Notes: generated from the letters alone by a model not told the origin. Shown: positions 34,501 through 48,146, numbered from the stretch's first letter. The stretch: DNA of 64,000 bases from Przewalskia tangutica (GCA_029844215.1 JAQGDG010000036.1:310001-374000), one strand, 5' to 3'. A program made the numbers and translations.

Positions 34501-36195
34501 CTTAAGATTGGTTTAAAAAGAAGGTATGGAAATTGTTTTGGTTTTACTTTGATGTCTTTTGACTTGAGTTTTAAATAATAAGAATCTTGAAGTATTTCAA
34601 AAGAGTTACGAATCATTTTTGAAAGAAAAGAAATACTTGGTTTTAAAAGCTTAAGTGTTATACTAGCTTTATGGGAAGTTAGGTATAACGACTTAAGGAA
34701 GATAGAAGGAACGGTTTACTTATTTGTTTGTGAAAGTCTTGTATTTATTTCTGAAAAGTGTAGTAAGATGGTTTGATAAGTAAACATGTTACGATGCTAC
34801 GTGTGTTAGTGTCTTGTGATGTTTGTGTGAGGGTTATTCTTGTTGTGCTTACGTTGTTAAGCGATAAGCCCGTTATCGCTATTATATCACATACCCCCCT
34901 GACTTGTTATGATGCCGAGGACTTGCCACCCTCGATGCGAGGAATACCTCATGCGGTGCAGTGTGACCTATGTGAGTGCGGAGTTCCGTGATTGATCATT
35001 CCGGTGTGTTATCCCAACGCGAGAATGCCTACGCGGTCTGTGTGACTATGCGACTACGGAGTCGAGGAGGATGCCGCGATTAGCTACCCCGATGCGAGAA
35101 TACCTCATGCGGTGCGTGGGACTATGCGGACTGCGGGAGTTCCAGGATTAGGCACGCATAATGATACTATGGGCGATTGGCCTTGCTTCGATCATTAGCG
35201 GCCTAGAAAAGACCAGTTACATTATATCTATTTTTGCTCTTGTTTATGATGTGGCACTATGTGCGGTTGAATTGGTTGTATTTGTAAGTGGTTTTAAAGA
35301 TATTTTGATTTCATTTCGATTTTCTGATTTCACATACTTGGTACTGCCAGATCGACTTCTTCGGGGCTGCGTTCATGCCGCAGGTAGAGGTACACCAGTC
35401 GTCGATCCTCGCTCATAGGATCATAGTTCAACGTTTTGGGAAGCTCCGTTTCTCCGGAGGCTTATCTTTGGTATATTCCCCTGTTGTTGTAGGTACTTAT
35501 ATTCAGGGGTATGGCGGGTCAGGGGTATGGCGGGGCCCTGTCCCGTCGTTGTTGTTATAACATTCGTAGAGGTCTGTAGTACTGTTGTGGGCAGAGTTTG
35601 TAAAAGGGATGTAACTGTTCGGGTTCAAGTTTATTTATATATTCAGAAAGGTAACCGTTTTGGTTAGCCTGTTTTCTTATTTCATTATTGTATATCTTGT
35701 TTCATGTGTATGTTTTTATATTCCGCTGATTTTCTCTGATGTTGTATCACTAGGGTGCCCGGGTAAGGCACTAGTCATGGGCCCGGGTTCGGGTCGTGAC
35801 AGTATGCGTCCACTATGATTGTTCCATGGTCATGCTTACACCGATGAGAGATTCAGAGGGGATGCGGCCATGGTGCGGGTTAAATTCCCGGGTCATGTTA
35901 TTAGTCCATGGACTAGATATCCATGAAGCTTGTCGCAGTGATGAGTGGTCACGTGCTTGATTTGTACATGTAGTTACAGACGTACTTTAGATACTTGTCC
36001 TGGTCATTTCTCGTGTATCGGCAGGCTCTGGTAGATAGCTTAAGATACTTGCCCCGGTCATATCTCGTAATACGGTAGGCTCTGGTACGTTGGCTTAAGA
36101 TACTTGCCCCGGTCAGTTGCGTGACGCAGGTTGGATCTGGTAGTTGGCTTCCGTACTTGGCCCGTTAAGTTTTATGATGCAGGCTGGATCTGGTA

Positions 36196-39100
36196 TGTCA
36201 CGACCCGACCTCGGGCCCGCGACTGGTGCCTTACCCCGGGCACCCTAGTGATACAACATCAGAGAAAATCAGCGGAAATAAAAACTCATGAAAGAAAACC
36301 AGTGAAATAAGAAAACATGCTAACCCAAACGGTTACCTTTTTGTACATAAATGAAAACTTGAACAGTTACATTCTTTACAAACCCTGCCCACAACAGTGC
36401 TACAAACCTCTAAGAATTTTATAACAATAATGACGGGACAGGGCCCCGCCATGCCCCTGAATGTACAAAAGTCTACAACTTCAGGGAACCGTACCACAGG
36501 ACAAGCTTCCGGAGATATGGAGCTTTCCGAGAACTGAACAGCGATCCTAAGAGTGCGGATCGAGCTATGTACCTCAACTGCGGCATGAACGCAGCCCGAG
36601 GAGGTCGACAACAGTACCAAGTATGTGAAACCGAAAAATCTCAAATGAAATCATAACAATCTATATAAAGCAGAGACATGTATGATAACCAAACTACAGT
36701 TCACCTTATATATAGCAGTCATGTCAAGTCAGGGACTCATGCCCGTAAAATCATCACTCAAGTACAACTCGGGAATTTAACCCGCACAATGGCCGCATGC
36801 CCCGGCATCTCACCTCGGTATAAGCATGGCCCTGGAACCGTCCTAGTGGGCCCATACCCGTGGACCATCCAACGTGTCGGTATGCCCAAAGGAGATAACA
36901 AGATAATAATCATCGGAAGCATACCCGTGGGCCACCCAACGTGTCAGTATGTCCAAACAAACAACATGATAATACTCACCGTGGAAGCATACCCGTGGGC
37001 CACCCAACGTGTCAGTATGTCCAAACAAACAACATGATAATACTCACCGTGGAAGCATACCCGTGGGCCACCCAACGTGTCAGTATGTCCAAACAAACAA
37101 CATGATAATACTCACCGTGGAAGCATACCCGTGGGCCACCCAACGTGTCAGTATGTCCATCAATCAAACAGATAGTCGGCCCTCCATCGAGGGACTCGGT
37201 AGCACAAAATCAAACACTTGCACAACAAAGGCTATCACAACAAACATAGGCAAGTTCAACGTACTTTCATTTTATGTCAACAATCCGGGTTTCAACCCCA
37301 AAATACTACATACTTTCATTCTTTAAAACAAATGACTCTTTTTAGCATAAAACTTCCAAGATACTATTAACCGTAGTATTAAGTCGAAATTACGTTTCAA
37401 GACAAGTCAAAATACCTTTTTAGAAAATACGTTTTCGGGCTTCTAAATCAAGTGACTTCTTTCTTTTAAAACCTTAAGCAATTGATGCTTTTAAATCAAT
37501 TTGCCTTTCGTTATTTCAAGTCATTTAACATACTTAAATTACTTAGAGTAAACCACTCTTTTTATCTTTCCATAAAGCTATTATAACCAACTTCCCATAA
37601 AGCCGTTATACTAGCTTTATACATTAGCAACTTACCTACTTCTTTACAACCAAGAGACCTAAACTTTCCAACAAAACAAGTATCAATAATACTTAAAGTT
37701 TCTTAGCCTTTGAAAACCAAGATACCCTTAATATATCACATTAAGTCATTTATAAGCCAAGTCTCTTATCTTTTAAAAACCACAAACCATTTCTTTACCT
37801 ACATAAAGTTGTTATAACAAACTTCCCATAAAGCCGTTATAACACTTTATGTTTTAAACCAACCAATTACAACTATACGCATCTATGAGACCAAGAGGGC
37901 TTATTCTTTAACAACCTAGTACCCATTACTAACGAATAAGATTTTACTACTTTTCCACACAATCAAGCCCTTTACACTTCATATCAAGTCAAGGCACAAA
38001 AGGGAAATCAAATTCCTTTAACACACGTGCGTCTACCGCACTATATATTTCACAAATAATCATGCTCAAGAGGATAGGAAGAATCACATACCTCGCGACG
38101 ATTATCGACAAGTAGCAAACTGTTCCAAAGTACTATACTCTTGCTAGCCTTTTCCACCCTCCAAGTAGAATATGCTACTCGTAGTACTTCGCCCTATAAT
38201 GGTCATAATACGTCTATTAGCTCCTAGCTTTAACGTATAATACTCTAATTGCAAAGCCCCTTATTCTAGGGAAATTCGGACAACACTTCATTTGTCTCTA
38301 CGTACTATGCCACCTTTTTCAAGGCCGAATTCAGTAACCAACCACGCCCCATTTAAGGCTCAACAAAGTAGTTAACAATAGGGAATTACACGCCTATAAG
38401 ACGTGTAAAATTCTGCCCCACAATACCAACAAGTCTAAACTACAATGTCAATTCGACACATTTGAGGGACAACAACACAAAGTCTCCTTTCCAATTTCTT
38501 TTCAATCCAAGTTATTTAGTATGACATGTAATCAAGCCAAAATCGATTAAAGCTACTACAATCCTCTAGTAGATAACATGCGACGACGTTAGATAACGAC
38601 CAAATTGTAATTCAAATTCAAATTACTCAATCATGTCAATTTCGGATTTCTAGCCTTCAAAAATCCATAGTACTTACCAATCTCTAATACATGCTTCACG
38701 TGGTCTAAATCAACTATAACAAGTATTATAACTTATATCCAAGAGAAGGGGGAAACTTTTACCTTTTGGAATAGCCCACAAAAGCCCTTTTTCTTCAACT
38801 TCTTTCCCGTCAAACTCGTCCACCCGCGCTTCCCACAAGTTTACCCACACCTTGCCTTCTTGCGCGCTCCAACAATTTTCCCCTTAGGCTAGGTTTTCTT
38901 CACAAACTAGAGAGAAAGGGAGAGGAGTTCTTGGAAGGGTTTCCAAGATGAAATGGCCAAGTCTTCCAAGAATTGGCCCTAAAATAGGACCCTTTTCTGG
39001 TCAAAAGGATGGGAGGGACACTTGTCACCCTCCCATAGGCTTTTAACAAAATATCCCCTATTTTTCGCCCTTTACCGCAGAAAAATCCCGCCAGCCGCGC

Positions 39101-39458
39101 GCCCACTTCGTGAGAATAATTACTGCATTCGGCCGCGCCCGCATTCGCGCCGCCGCTGCAACCTCAGCGAACCCCCAGTACAACCGCGCGCGCGCCTCGC
39201 TCCGGCCAGCGACTTCGAATCAAACTACTGCTTGCGATCACAAGACCGAACTTGTAACTTCCATAACTTTCGAATCCGATGTCCTATCGACGAGCGGTTT
39301 GTTGCGTTGGGGACTAGATTTAATGGACTACACACTAGGCTTTTTAAACACCTATCAAATCTTAACAACTGGGGTGCAACACTCCAAGGTAGACTCAAAA
39401 TCCGTCCAACACATGTTTGTCAACTTATCTTATCTTCTTGAATTTACGGGGTGTAACA
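36196..39458 (-). mobile_element. Minus-strand solo LTR with a distinct U3
   Basis: TGTCACGACCCGACC at 36196 and GGGGTGTAACA ending at 39458 are the two LTR termini read backwards, flanked by TGGTA on both sides. At 3263 bp with no PBS or gag it is a solo LTR. From 36196 to about 38760 it is collinear with B-type LTRs, including the 68-bp repeat. Its 5' part (about 38760-39458, minus strand) differs from all other LTRs here: GC-rich (39060-39210), no TATAAATA or full palindrome seen, but retaining 'cacttgtcaccctccc' near 39018. Confidence 0.85.
36838..37163. repeat. 68-bp tandem repeat, about 5 copies
   Basis: The unit 'ggaagcatacccgtgggcca' continues for 68 bp, with the inner copies nearly identical. 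It is the same repeat family as 690-885 (3 copies) and 11637-11764 (2 copies), with copy number varying by LTR. Confidence 0.9.
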
Positions 39459-40452
39459 TGGTAGTTGGCTCTCCTACTTGGCCCGATCAGTTTTATGACG
39501 CATGCGGGATCTGGTGTTCAAGTATACATATGGGTGTCATTGTACATCATGGACTGCCGGCAGTGAGAAAGGAATTCCATGGGCATGATTGATATTGTGG
39601 GCGTGAGACCCATGGTTATATGTAAGTAATGAATTTGAGGGCATGCGTCCCTGACTTGACATGACTGTTTATATATTGTGAAATGGTCTTTTAAAAATAT
39701 AAAATGTGATTTCATTACAGTACTTTCAGTTTCACATATTTGGTACCTGTTGTACTGACCTCCTTCGTGGGGCTGCTTTCATGCCGCAGGTAGAGGTACA
39801 TCGATTGTTGATCCTCGCTCATAGGGTCACAGTTCTGCGCTTTGGGAAGCTCCGTTTCTCCGGAGGTTTATCTTTTGGTATGGTTCCCAGTCATTGTAGG
39901 TTCATATACATTCAGGGGTATGGCGAGGCCATGTCCCGTCATAGTTGTTATAAACTCTTAGAGGTTTGTAGTCCTGTTGTGAGTTGAGTTTTGTAAAGGA
40001 TAACTGTTCGGGTTTTGATTTATATATATTTTTATACCCCGTATTTCCAGAGTATGTACGTAAGGACGTACGTAGAAAATTTGAACTTGAGAAAGTGGCT
40101 TGGCCGAAATTATTTGCTCACAACACCCGATTAGAGTCGTTTTTAGAAGAAAACTTTCCACACCTTTAGTATGGTAAAATAAGGCGAGGTCATTTGTAAT
40201 TTTTTCGGATTTTTACGAGAGACGGAATATTTTGGACCAACGAGAGGCGACACTTGTCACCTCAAGTTGGGTTTGTTTGGCCGAAAGTGGGACGTTTGGC
40301 TAGCTTTCTTGGCCTTGTTTTGTGCCTTGTTTTGTGCCTTGTTTTGTGCCATGTTTTGTGGAGTAGGGATAGGGTGCACTTGGCTTGATCTTGGCCTTAC
40401 ACTTGCCTAACACATGGCCTGATCTTGTCCATTGGTTGGCCCTTGGCTTCCC

Positions 40453-40460
40453 TATAAATA
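40453..40460 (+). promoter_or_regulatory. TATA box, 5' LTR of element C
   Basis: TATAAATA in 'cctataaatacccctccc', about 425 bp into the LTR. Confidence 0.7.
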
Positions 40461-43400
40461 CCCCTCCCTTTGTTGAAGACTTCATCATCCAAATGTGTTC
40501 TAAGTCTTGAAATCCTTCCCCTCGCCTCGTGTTTGACTCTCGTCCAAGAGCCCTCCCTCCCTAGCAAAGGCCCTCGCCGAGACCCTCCCTTTGAGTGGCC
40601 TTTGTGGCGTGAGCCTCCCTTCCCCTTTGGGTGCTAGCCGTGGGGTACCCCCCCTAGCCTAGTTGTTTTCGTATAATACCCCCCCCAAAATACCTTAGCC
40701 TTTACCTTGTTGTATTCCAAAAATTACCTCTATACGTAGAGCCCGAAAATACTACCTTTTGTCCTTTTAGTCTCAAACCGAAACCCTAAGGAAATCTTCA
40801 TTGTTGGTTGATGTATTTAAGTAGAAGTTGGTTAGAACTTCTAAGGGTTGTTTGGAGCGCACGGAGTAGGAGCTAAACCTTGCTCAGGATCGACATTATA
40901 ACTTGGATAATTTTGGGCTTATCGAGGTAAATATCTTGACCTTCTATTGTAATTGGAAATTACATGTTGTTGGAATATATAGTTAAGGTATACTATATAT
41001 AGAATTGAACATAGTTGTGCGGCAATGTCTTTTGACTTAAGCCTGAATTTAAAGAAGAGAACTGAACTGTAATTACATAGGACTGTATTACAGTAGACTT
41101 GTGTAGCTTTTCTGTGAGGTAGAATTGTACACGACCGGTTAGACGTGTTAACCCCCCCTGGTTGGCTTGATAGCCGGCCTCGATAAAGGAGGAGATTTAC
41201 GCTGTTGCGGGGGGGGGGAGGTGCTGCCGAATTTTCTGTAGAATGTTCTACGAAGGGATCTAAATGTTAATAAGCGCCTTGTGGCCTTATAGGTTGAAGT
41301 ACTACGTATGGCGCGATCTACTGGCTAAGGAGTAGCCGACGGTTTGAAGTACTTGGAGCGTTTTGCTATTAGTCGATACTCGTCGCGAGGTATGTGAACC
41401 TCTTCCTATCTCTTCTAGCATGATATGTGTGAACTATGTAGTATGCGGTAGGCGTACGTGCTAAATGTATTTGATTGGTTTAAAACATAAAGTGTTATAA
41501 CGACTTTATGGGAAGTTGGTTATAATGACTTTATGTTGGTAAGAAGATACTTGTGGTTTTTAAAAGGTAATGGTTTTGAACTATAATCGCTTGTTATGTG
41601 TTAATAAAGAACTTGAAGTATTTCAAAAGATTTTGAATCATTTTGAAAGAAGAAGTAATACTTGGTTTTTGAAAACTTAAGAGTTATACTAGCTTTATGG
41701 GAAGTTAGGTATAACGGCTTAAGAATGGTTTACTGATTTCGGAAATCAGAATGTGTATCGACGAACCACTGCAGCGTTAATAAAAGGAAATGTTTTGACA
41801 GATTAAGTATTATTAAAACCAGTAGAAACTTCCATCCGCATAGAAGCTAAGATGAGACAAAATGATATTTCCTAGATCATGGTCATTGTAATAAGATTGT
41901 TATAAACAAGAATATCCTACTCACATATAAGACTTATGTTTCTCGGATAGTTTAAAAGAGAATTATATTCTTAAATGAATAAGACTATGAACTCTGAAAC
42001 CTTTCTAAAATAAGAAACGTGAACATTTGAAATTAGGCAAACTTGGACGTTTGGAAAATAATGTCGTTACTTGATTTTACAAAGGTAAGTGTTTTGTTTT
42101 ACTTAAAAGGATAATCACTCTATTTTCACATAACTACGGGTATTGTGTGACTTTTGTGAAAGTAACGTATCTTTTAAAGATTTAGTGTATGAAGTACTTT
42201 GGGGATAAAAACTCGAACTTGTTGACATATAGTAGAAAGTACCTTGTGTGTATAACTTGATTGTGTTGGTTTGTGATAGCCTTGTAAATACTTTCTTGTT
42301 GATTGATAAGTAAACATGCTAGGATGCTATGTGTGTTAGTATCTTGTGATGTTAGTGTAAAGGGGTTTTCCCCTCGACTGTGCTTAAAGTTGTTTGACTA
42401 TCAGCCGTTATGTTGGTATTGTACCACTCACCTTGACTTATTTCCGGAGGTTAAGCTGCCCTCCGATGTGGGGTAGACTCGAGCGATGCAGGACCGTGAT
42501 TCGAGAATACCTCATGCGGGTCGAGGATCCATGCGAACTACGGAGTTCCGGTTAGTGTGCGGCCTTTATGGTCATGCGGTCTATGTGGCCATGCGATCAC
42601 GAGTCCGGGCGATGCCGGAGTAGCTACCCTCGATGCGGGTTATACCTCATGCGGGCCTATGAGGTTGGCCTATGCGAGGCTGCGAAAGTTCGAGGCTGAC
42701 GCGCACATTTGATCTGGCGAGTGACCGGCTTTGATCATGTGATCACACGACCGAACCGGCGTGGATCGTGCCTTACCCCGCACCCAAGTAGACATACATC
42801 GAGTAATCACGAACAAAACACAACAATATGAGATAGCAGTATAAAACAATAATCAGGAAAACTTGCCTTTCGGCGTATATATAAATGACAACTTTTAACA
42901 TGAGCAGTTTAATCCTTTTACAAACCACGCCCACAGTACTACGGACCTCTAAGAATGATATGACCACAATGGCGGACGGGGCCCGCCAAACCCTGAATGT
43001 AAACACTTACTACGGGGACTACACCACTGATAAGCCTCGAGAAACGGAGCTTCCCAAACGCTGAATGTGACCACGAGAGCTAGGATCAACGATCGGTGTA
43101 CCTCAACTGCGGCGTAACGCAGCCGAAGGAGGTCGATAACAGTACCGAGTATGTGAAACTAAAAATACCGCAAATGAAATCATAATAGTCTATAAAGCAG
43201 GAGACATGTATGATAACCAAACTACAGTTTTACAATAACTAAGCAGTCATATCAAGTCAGGGACTCACGCCTCAAGTCATCACCAAAGAACATAACGGTG
43301 GGTCTCACGCCATAACATCAATCGTGCGTGGGACACATTCCTCATCCGGCAGCTTATGATATAAAAGTTCCAAGGAACACACATGAACACCGAGTCCCAC

Positions 43401-45716
43401 CTGCGTGCATAATAACACCGTCACGGTAAGTGCGAAGGCATAACCGATTACTAACACCCACGCACCAACAAGGTCATGAATCGATTATAAGATCTGTCTC
43501 TGAACCGTCACATGATCAAAGCCGCCACTTGCCCGCGATATCTAATGTCGCGCGTCTAGTCCTCGAACTTCCCGCACTCGCGTAGGCCAATCTCATCGCC
43601 CGCATGAGGCGTCCCCGCGTCGAGGGTAGCTACTCCCAAGATCGCCCCGACTTCGCGATCGCATGGCCACAAGCGACCGCATGCCCATAAAGGACGTCAC
43701 TAACACGAACTCGTAGTTCCGCATAGGCCCCGGGACTGCGTGAGGTATTCTCGAATCATAGTCCATCGACCCGCAGTCTACCCCGCGACGGAGGGCGCAA
43801 CCCGGAATCATCTCAAGAGATGAATGCCACAATACTATCATAACGACCGATAGTTAATAAGCACCATCGGGGAAACCCCTTTCACACAAACATCACAAGA
43901 TACTAACACACGTAGCATCCCAACACGTTTACTTATCAACGCAATCAAGAAAGTATTACAAGGCTATCACAAACCAATACAATCAAGTTGTTCACACAAG
44001 GTACCTTCTACTATATGATTAACAAAATCGGGTTTTTATCCCCAAAGTACTTCATACATCAGCTCTTTAAAAGATACGTTACTTTCACAATGTCACACAA
44101 TACCCGTAGTAAAAAATAGAGTGACTATCCTTTTAAAGTAAATCAATTACTTCTCTTTGTAAAATCAAGTAGCAACATTCTTTTCCAATGATCAAGTTTG
44201 CCTAATTTCCAATGTTCAAGTTTCTCATTTTAGAAAGGTTTCGTAGTTCATAGTCTTATTCAATTAAGAATATAATTCTCTTTTAAACAATCGGAGAAAC
44301 ATAAGCCTTATATGTGAGTAGGACATTCTTGTTTATAACAATCTTATTACAAAGACCATGATCTAGGAAATATCATTTTGTCTCATCTTAGCTTCTATGC
44401 AGATGGAAGTTTCTACTGGTTTTAATAATACTTAATTATTCAAAACATTTCCTTTTATTAACGCTGCAGTGGTTTGTCGATACACATCCTGATTTCCAAA
44501 ATCAGTAAAACGTTCTTAAGCCGTTATACCTAACTTCCCATAAAGCTAGTATAACTCTTAAGTTCTCAAAAACCAAGTATTACTTCTCTTTCAAAACGAT
44601 TTCAGAAATCTTTTGAAATACTTCAAGTTCTTTATGATCACACATCAAGCCAGTTATAAACAAATCATTTTTTAAAAACCACAAAGTGTTTTCTTATCTA
44701 CATAAAGTCATTATAACCAACTTCCCATAAAGCCGTTATAACACTTTATGTTTTAAACCAATCGAATACATTTAGCACACGTATCGTCACCGTACTACAT
44801 AGTGCACACATATCATGCTAGAAGAGATAGGAAGAGGTTCACATACCTCGCGACGATTATCGACTAATAGCAAAATGCTCCGAGTACCTCAAGTCGGCTA
44901 CACCTTAAGCCAAGTAACGCGCCACACGTAGTACTTCAACCTATAAGGCCACAGCGCTTATTAACATTTAGGTCTCATCGTAGAACTTTCACGAAATTTC
45001 TGAAGACTCTCCCGCAACAGAAACCTCCTCCTCTATCGAGGCCGGCTACCAAGCCAACCAGGGGTTATACATCTAACCCTAACGGTACAATTCTACTCCA
45101 CTACTACTACACAAGTCTCTGTAATACACCCTATGTAATTACAAAGCACTATATATAGTATACTTCTACTATATAATCTAACGACATGTAATTTCCAATT
45201 ACAAATAGAGGGACAAGATATTTACCTCGATAAGCCCATAATTATCCGAGTTTAATGTCGATCCTTAGCAAAGTTTTAGCTCCAACTCCGAGCGCTCCAA
45301 CCCGCTCTAAACCACCCTTAGAAGTTCTAACCAACTTCTACACAATACTCCAACGGACTATGGAGATTTTCCTAGGGTTTCGGTTTTGTGACTGACGGGA
45401 AGTATAATAGTATTTCTGGGCTTTTCGTAAAGGTATAACCTTAGAATACAACAAGGTATAAGGCTAAGGTAATTTGGGCATAACAACAATACTTTTGAGA
45501 GTATTTCTACCAAGAGGGGGGGTATTTATACGAAAACACTAGGCTAGGGGGGGGGGTACCCCACGGCCACACCACAAAGGAGGGGGGGTGGCTACCCCTC
45601 GGCCTACCCCACTAGGGGGGGGAACTCTCGGCCAAGGGGGCCTCACGAAAAGGGGAGGGGGAAGGCTCTCAAGACTTAGGCATTTTGGATGAAGAAGTTC
45701 ATCAACCTTAGAGGGG

Positions 45717-45724
45717 TATTTATA
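45717..45724 (-). promoter_or_regulatory. TATA box of nested minus LTR
   Basis: TATTTATA on plus, TATAAATA on minus. Confidence 0.65.
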
Positions 45725-46073
45725 GCACAAGCCAAGGCCAACCAATGGCCAAGATCTAGCCAAGTGCCTAGCAAGTGTAGGGCCAAGATTCACCCATGTG
45801 TCCTAGCCAACTTGCACACAAAATATCTACCAAAAATATCTCCCACTTGCCTTCCCCAAATCGTCCATGCCGCCCACTTTGCCCACCAATGAGAGGGTGC
45901 CAAGTGCCGCCCTCTCGTTGGTCCAAAATGTTCCGTCTCTCGGAAAAATCCGCAAAAATACTAAATGACATAGCCGGAAATTCCCTACGAAAATTTGTGA
46001 AAACGTTTCGTCGAAAAACGACTCTAACCGGGTGTTGTGCACAAACATATTTCGGCCCAAAGGTGCCACATGG

Positions 46074-46091
46074 GGGTGACACGTGTCGCCC
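46074..46091. promoter_or_regulatory. G-box palindrome of nested minus LTR
   Basis: GGGTGACACGTGTCGCCC, the same one-mismatch form as at 2495-2512. Confidence 0.6.
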
Positions 46092-47200
46092 CCCGATTCG
46101 TCCAAAAATATTTCGTCTTCCGAAAATATCCAAAACGGCCAAAATCTCAAAATCAAAGCGGGCCCCACAAAACCGTAAATTTCACCCGTGGGCCCCACGT
46201 GACCATTTCCGAAAATAAAATTCCATAATTCTCTAATATTCCAGGAAGTCCGAATACCAAATCTGGGAATCCAATTCCCATTAACGAACCTTTTTCCTTC
46301 ACAAAACCAAACTTTTCCGTGGAAAAATCGCCTCTTTCTTCCTTTCCAATCTTTCGTTGTATTCTCGACGACGTCCTCGCATACATACCACGGAACTACG
46401 AGGTATTACGATGGTCTAGACAGATATCATGATACGATTTATGACCTTGTTAGTCCGCTGGGTGTTAGTAGTCGGCTATGCCTTCGCATTTACGCATCGT
46501 TTTATTTGGACACGTGGAACACCTGTGTTCATGTGTATTCCTTGGTGCTTTTCTATCATGGACTGCCGGCAGTGAGGAAGGTATTCCACGGGCATGATTG
46601 ATGTTATGGGCTTGAGACCCATAGTTATATTCGAGTGATGACTTTGAGGGCGTGAGTCACGACATACGATCGCTATTTATTGTGAATCGTAGTTTGGTTA
46701 TCATACATGTCTCGCTTTATAGACTATTATGATTTCATTTACGATTTTTAGTTTCACATACTCCTGCACTGTTAGATCGACCTCGCCCGAGGCTGCGTTC
46801 ATGCCGCAGTTGAGGTACACCGCCGATCGTTGATCCTAGCTCGTGGTCACGCCATTTGGGAAGCTCCGCTTTCTCGAGGCTTATCGGTGGTATAGTCCCT
46901 GCCGTCGTAAGTGTTTACATTCGAGGTTTGGCGGGCCCCGTCCCGCCATTGTTATCGTATCATTCTTAGAGGTGCAGTAATCTTGCAAGTGTGGTTTGTA
47001 AAACTGATTAAATTTTATGTTGAAAGAGTTGTTATTTATATATATACCGAAGGTAACCGCTTTTGGTTAGCTTTGTCTTCTTATTTCACCGTCTTATTAC
47101 TTTGGTTTTATGTATTGTCTTTATGTTCCTGATTACTCGATGTATGTCTACTTGGGTGCCGGTAAGGCACGATCACGGGCAGGTTCGGTCGTGACAAAAG

Positions 47201-47211
47201 TGGTATCGAGC
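47201..47211 (+). other. PBS of element C, one base short
   Basis: TGGTATCGAGC, four bases after the LTR end, lacking the A of CAG relative to the tRNA-matching form. Confidence 0.85.
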
Positions 47212-47397
47212 GATTAATCTCGGAAAGTGTCTACGCATCGTATCCATGAAGTCTTGATTATCGGTGTGTTGTGCACCACACCAATAATCGAGGAGGCTAT
47301 AGGGTATTTAGGATTGGTTTTTATTCTTCTCACTCGAGATCGTGTCTTAGAGCCGTGTTGTAAGTTGGACCCTCCGACGAAATTATTTCTTATCGTT

Positions 47398-48146
47398 ATG
47401 CCTCCGCAGGGCAACCCGCCCGGGAGGCAAGGCGTGCGATGGAGCTGCGAGTAGAGTTCAGAGGGTGGCGAGGGCACAGGCCCAATCATTACCTAGGGTA
47501 GTGCTTCATTCGGGGAGTTCTGCGACGTCACTAGCCCCAGCAGAGTTTTAGCACGGCGGCGGCCGTTCCTACTGCGGCCACGATGTTTGGACCTTCAGTT
47601 CCGCGACCGGGAACAGAGAGTATAGAGTATACCGATGTACCGCGAGTCTTGATGAATATCAACGAGAAGGTTGTGCGAGAGTAATTCTTCAGTTAGGCTT
47701 GAGCATGGCCTGTGTACGGGCTTATGCGCAACAGGCCAAGAAACGTAGAGATCAACGGGTTAACGAAGGACAGCAGAAGAGGGCCAGAGTAGCAAGGTCC
47801 TTTGGTAACTTTCGAGGCGAGTCACCTCACCAGCAGATTGAATATGCGCATCCACCAGTGCAGAGTGGTCCTCCACAGGGTTCAGGACGTTCGGGGTATG
47901 CAGGAGTTGGTCAGAACTCCAGAGTTTTCGGGTCACAGCTACACGTATGGTTCCGGCACCGGATTCGCTCTGTTCACGGCGATGCACGTCATCCCGGGGA
48001 ATGTCGTCTTTTATGTTGGTACTTGTTGTACCTGCGGCCGTCAGGGCCATGTGTCGAGAGAGTGTCCTTGTAGGAGGACTTAGCCTTCAGGATCGGTGGG
48101 TAGTTCGTCATCTTCCTTAGCTATGCGCCCTACGGGGCAGGGTTGA
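47398..48146 (+). pseudogene. gag: Gag of element C with core domain deleted
   Basis: ATG at 47398 opens the family N-terminus (MPPQG...). Near 47630-47650 the text passes from the N-terminal linker straight to LDEYQREGCARVILQLG, equivalent to the end of the Gag core. About 0.5 kb including the PPEFYGSR and EFDSLARY region is absent compared with the outer copy (749 versus 1277 bp). The C-terminal part is present: the knuckle region (about 48005-48070, CTCGRQGHVSRECP in frame) and a stop at 48144-48146. Frameshifts are also present. As written it could not make a capsid, so element C either moved with helper Gag or lost the domain after insertion. Confidence 0.75.

Larger units (their letters stand above)
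11765..35801 (+). mobile_element. Solo LTR S, itself split by the four-LTR array
   Basis: It starts TGTTACACCCCGTAGTTCTAG at 11765 and ends GGTCGTGACA at 35801, with the 5-bp duplication GTATG on both sides. Its own sequence is 11765-13283 plus 34385-35801, about 2.94 kb, with no PBS or gag, so it is a solo LTR left by LTR-LTR recombination. It contains a 24-bp tandem repeat (12133-12200) and 'gaggaatacctcatgcgg' motifs near 34938-35105. Confidence 0.85.
42743..46409 (-). mobile_element. Minus-strand solo LTR inside 5' LTR of C
   Basis: Read backwards it starts near 46409 (TAATACCTCGTAGTTCCGTGG) and ends near 42743 ('ggttcggtcgtgt'), about 3.67 kb with no PBS or gag. It has a G-box palindrome at 46074-46091 and a TATA box at 45717-45724. 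Comparing with the empty site at about 61415 ('catgtgacggcctgcaa') places the junctions within a few bases; the terminal bases and target duplication are blurred, so ends are given to about 5 bp. Confidence 0.8.
40030..47196 (+). mobile_element. 5' LTR of element C, interrupted
   Basis: The pieces are 40030-42742 and about 46410-47196. It opens 'ttttataccccgtatttccag' and ends 'ggttcggtcgtgaca'. TATA box at 40453; 12-bp repeat at 40313-40362. Motifs 'gaggttaagc' and 'atacctcatgcgggt' occur near 42440-42660. The uninterrupted counterpart of the insertion site is in the 3' LTR near 61408-61435. Confidence 0.85.

Noticed and set aside
39022..39592. Overlapping 139- and 160-residue plus-strand open frames
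   Set aside because: They lie in the GC-rich U3 of a minus-strand solo LTR, have arginine/proline-rich low-complexity composition, match no family I know, and run across the LTR end into unrelated sequence.
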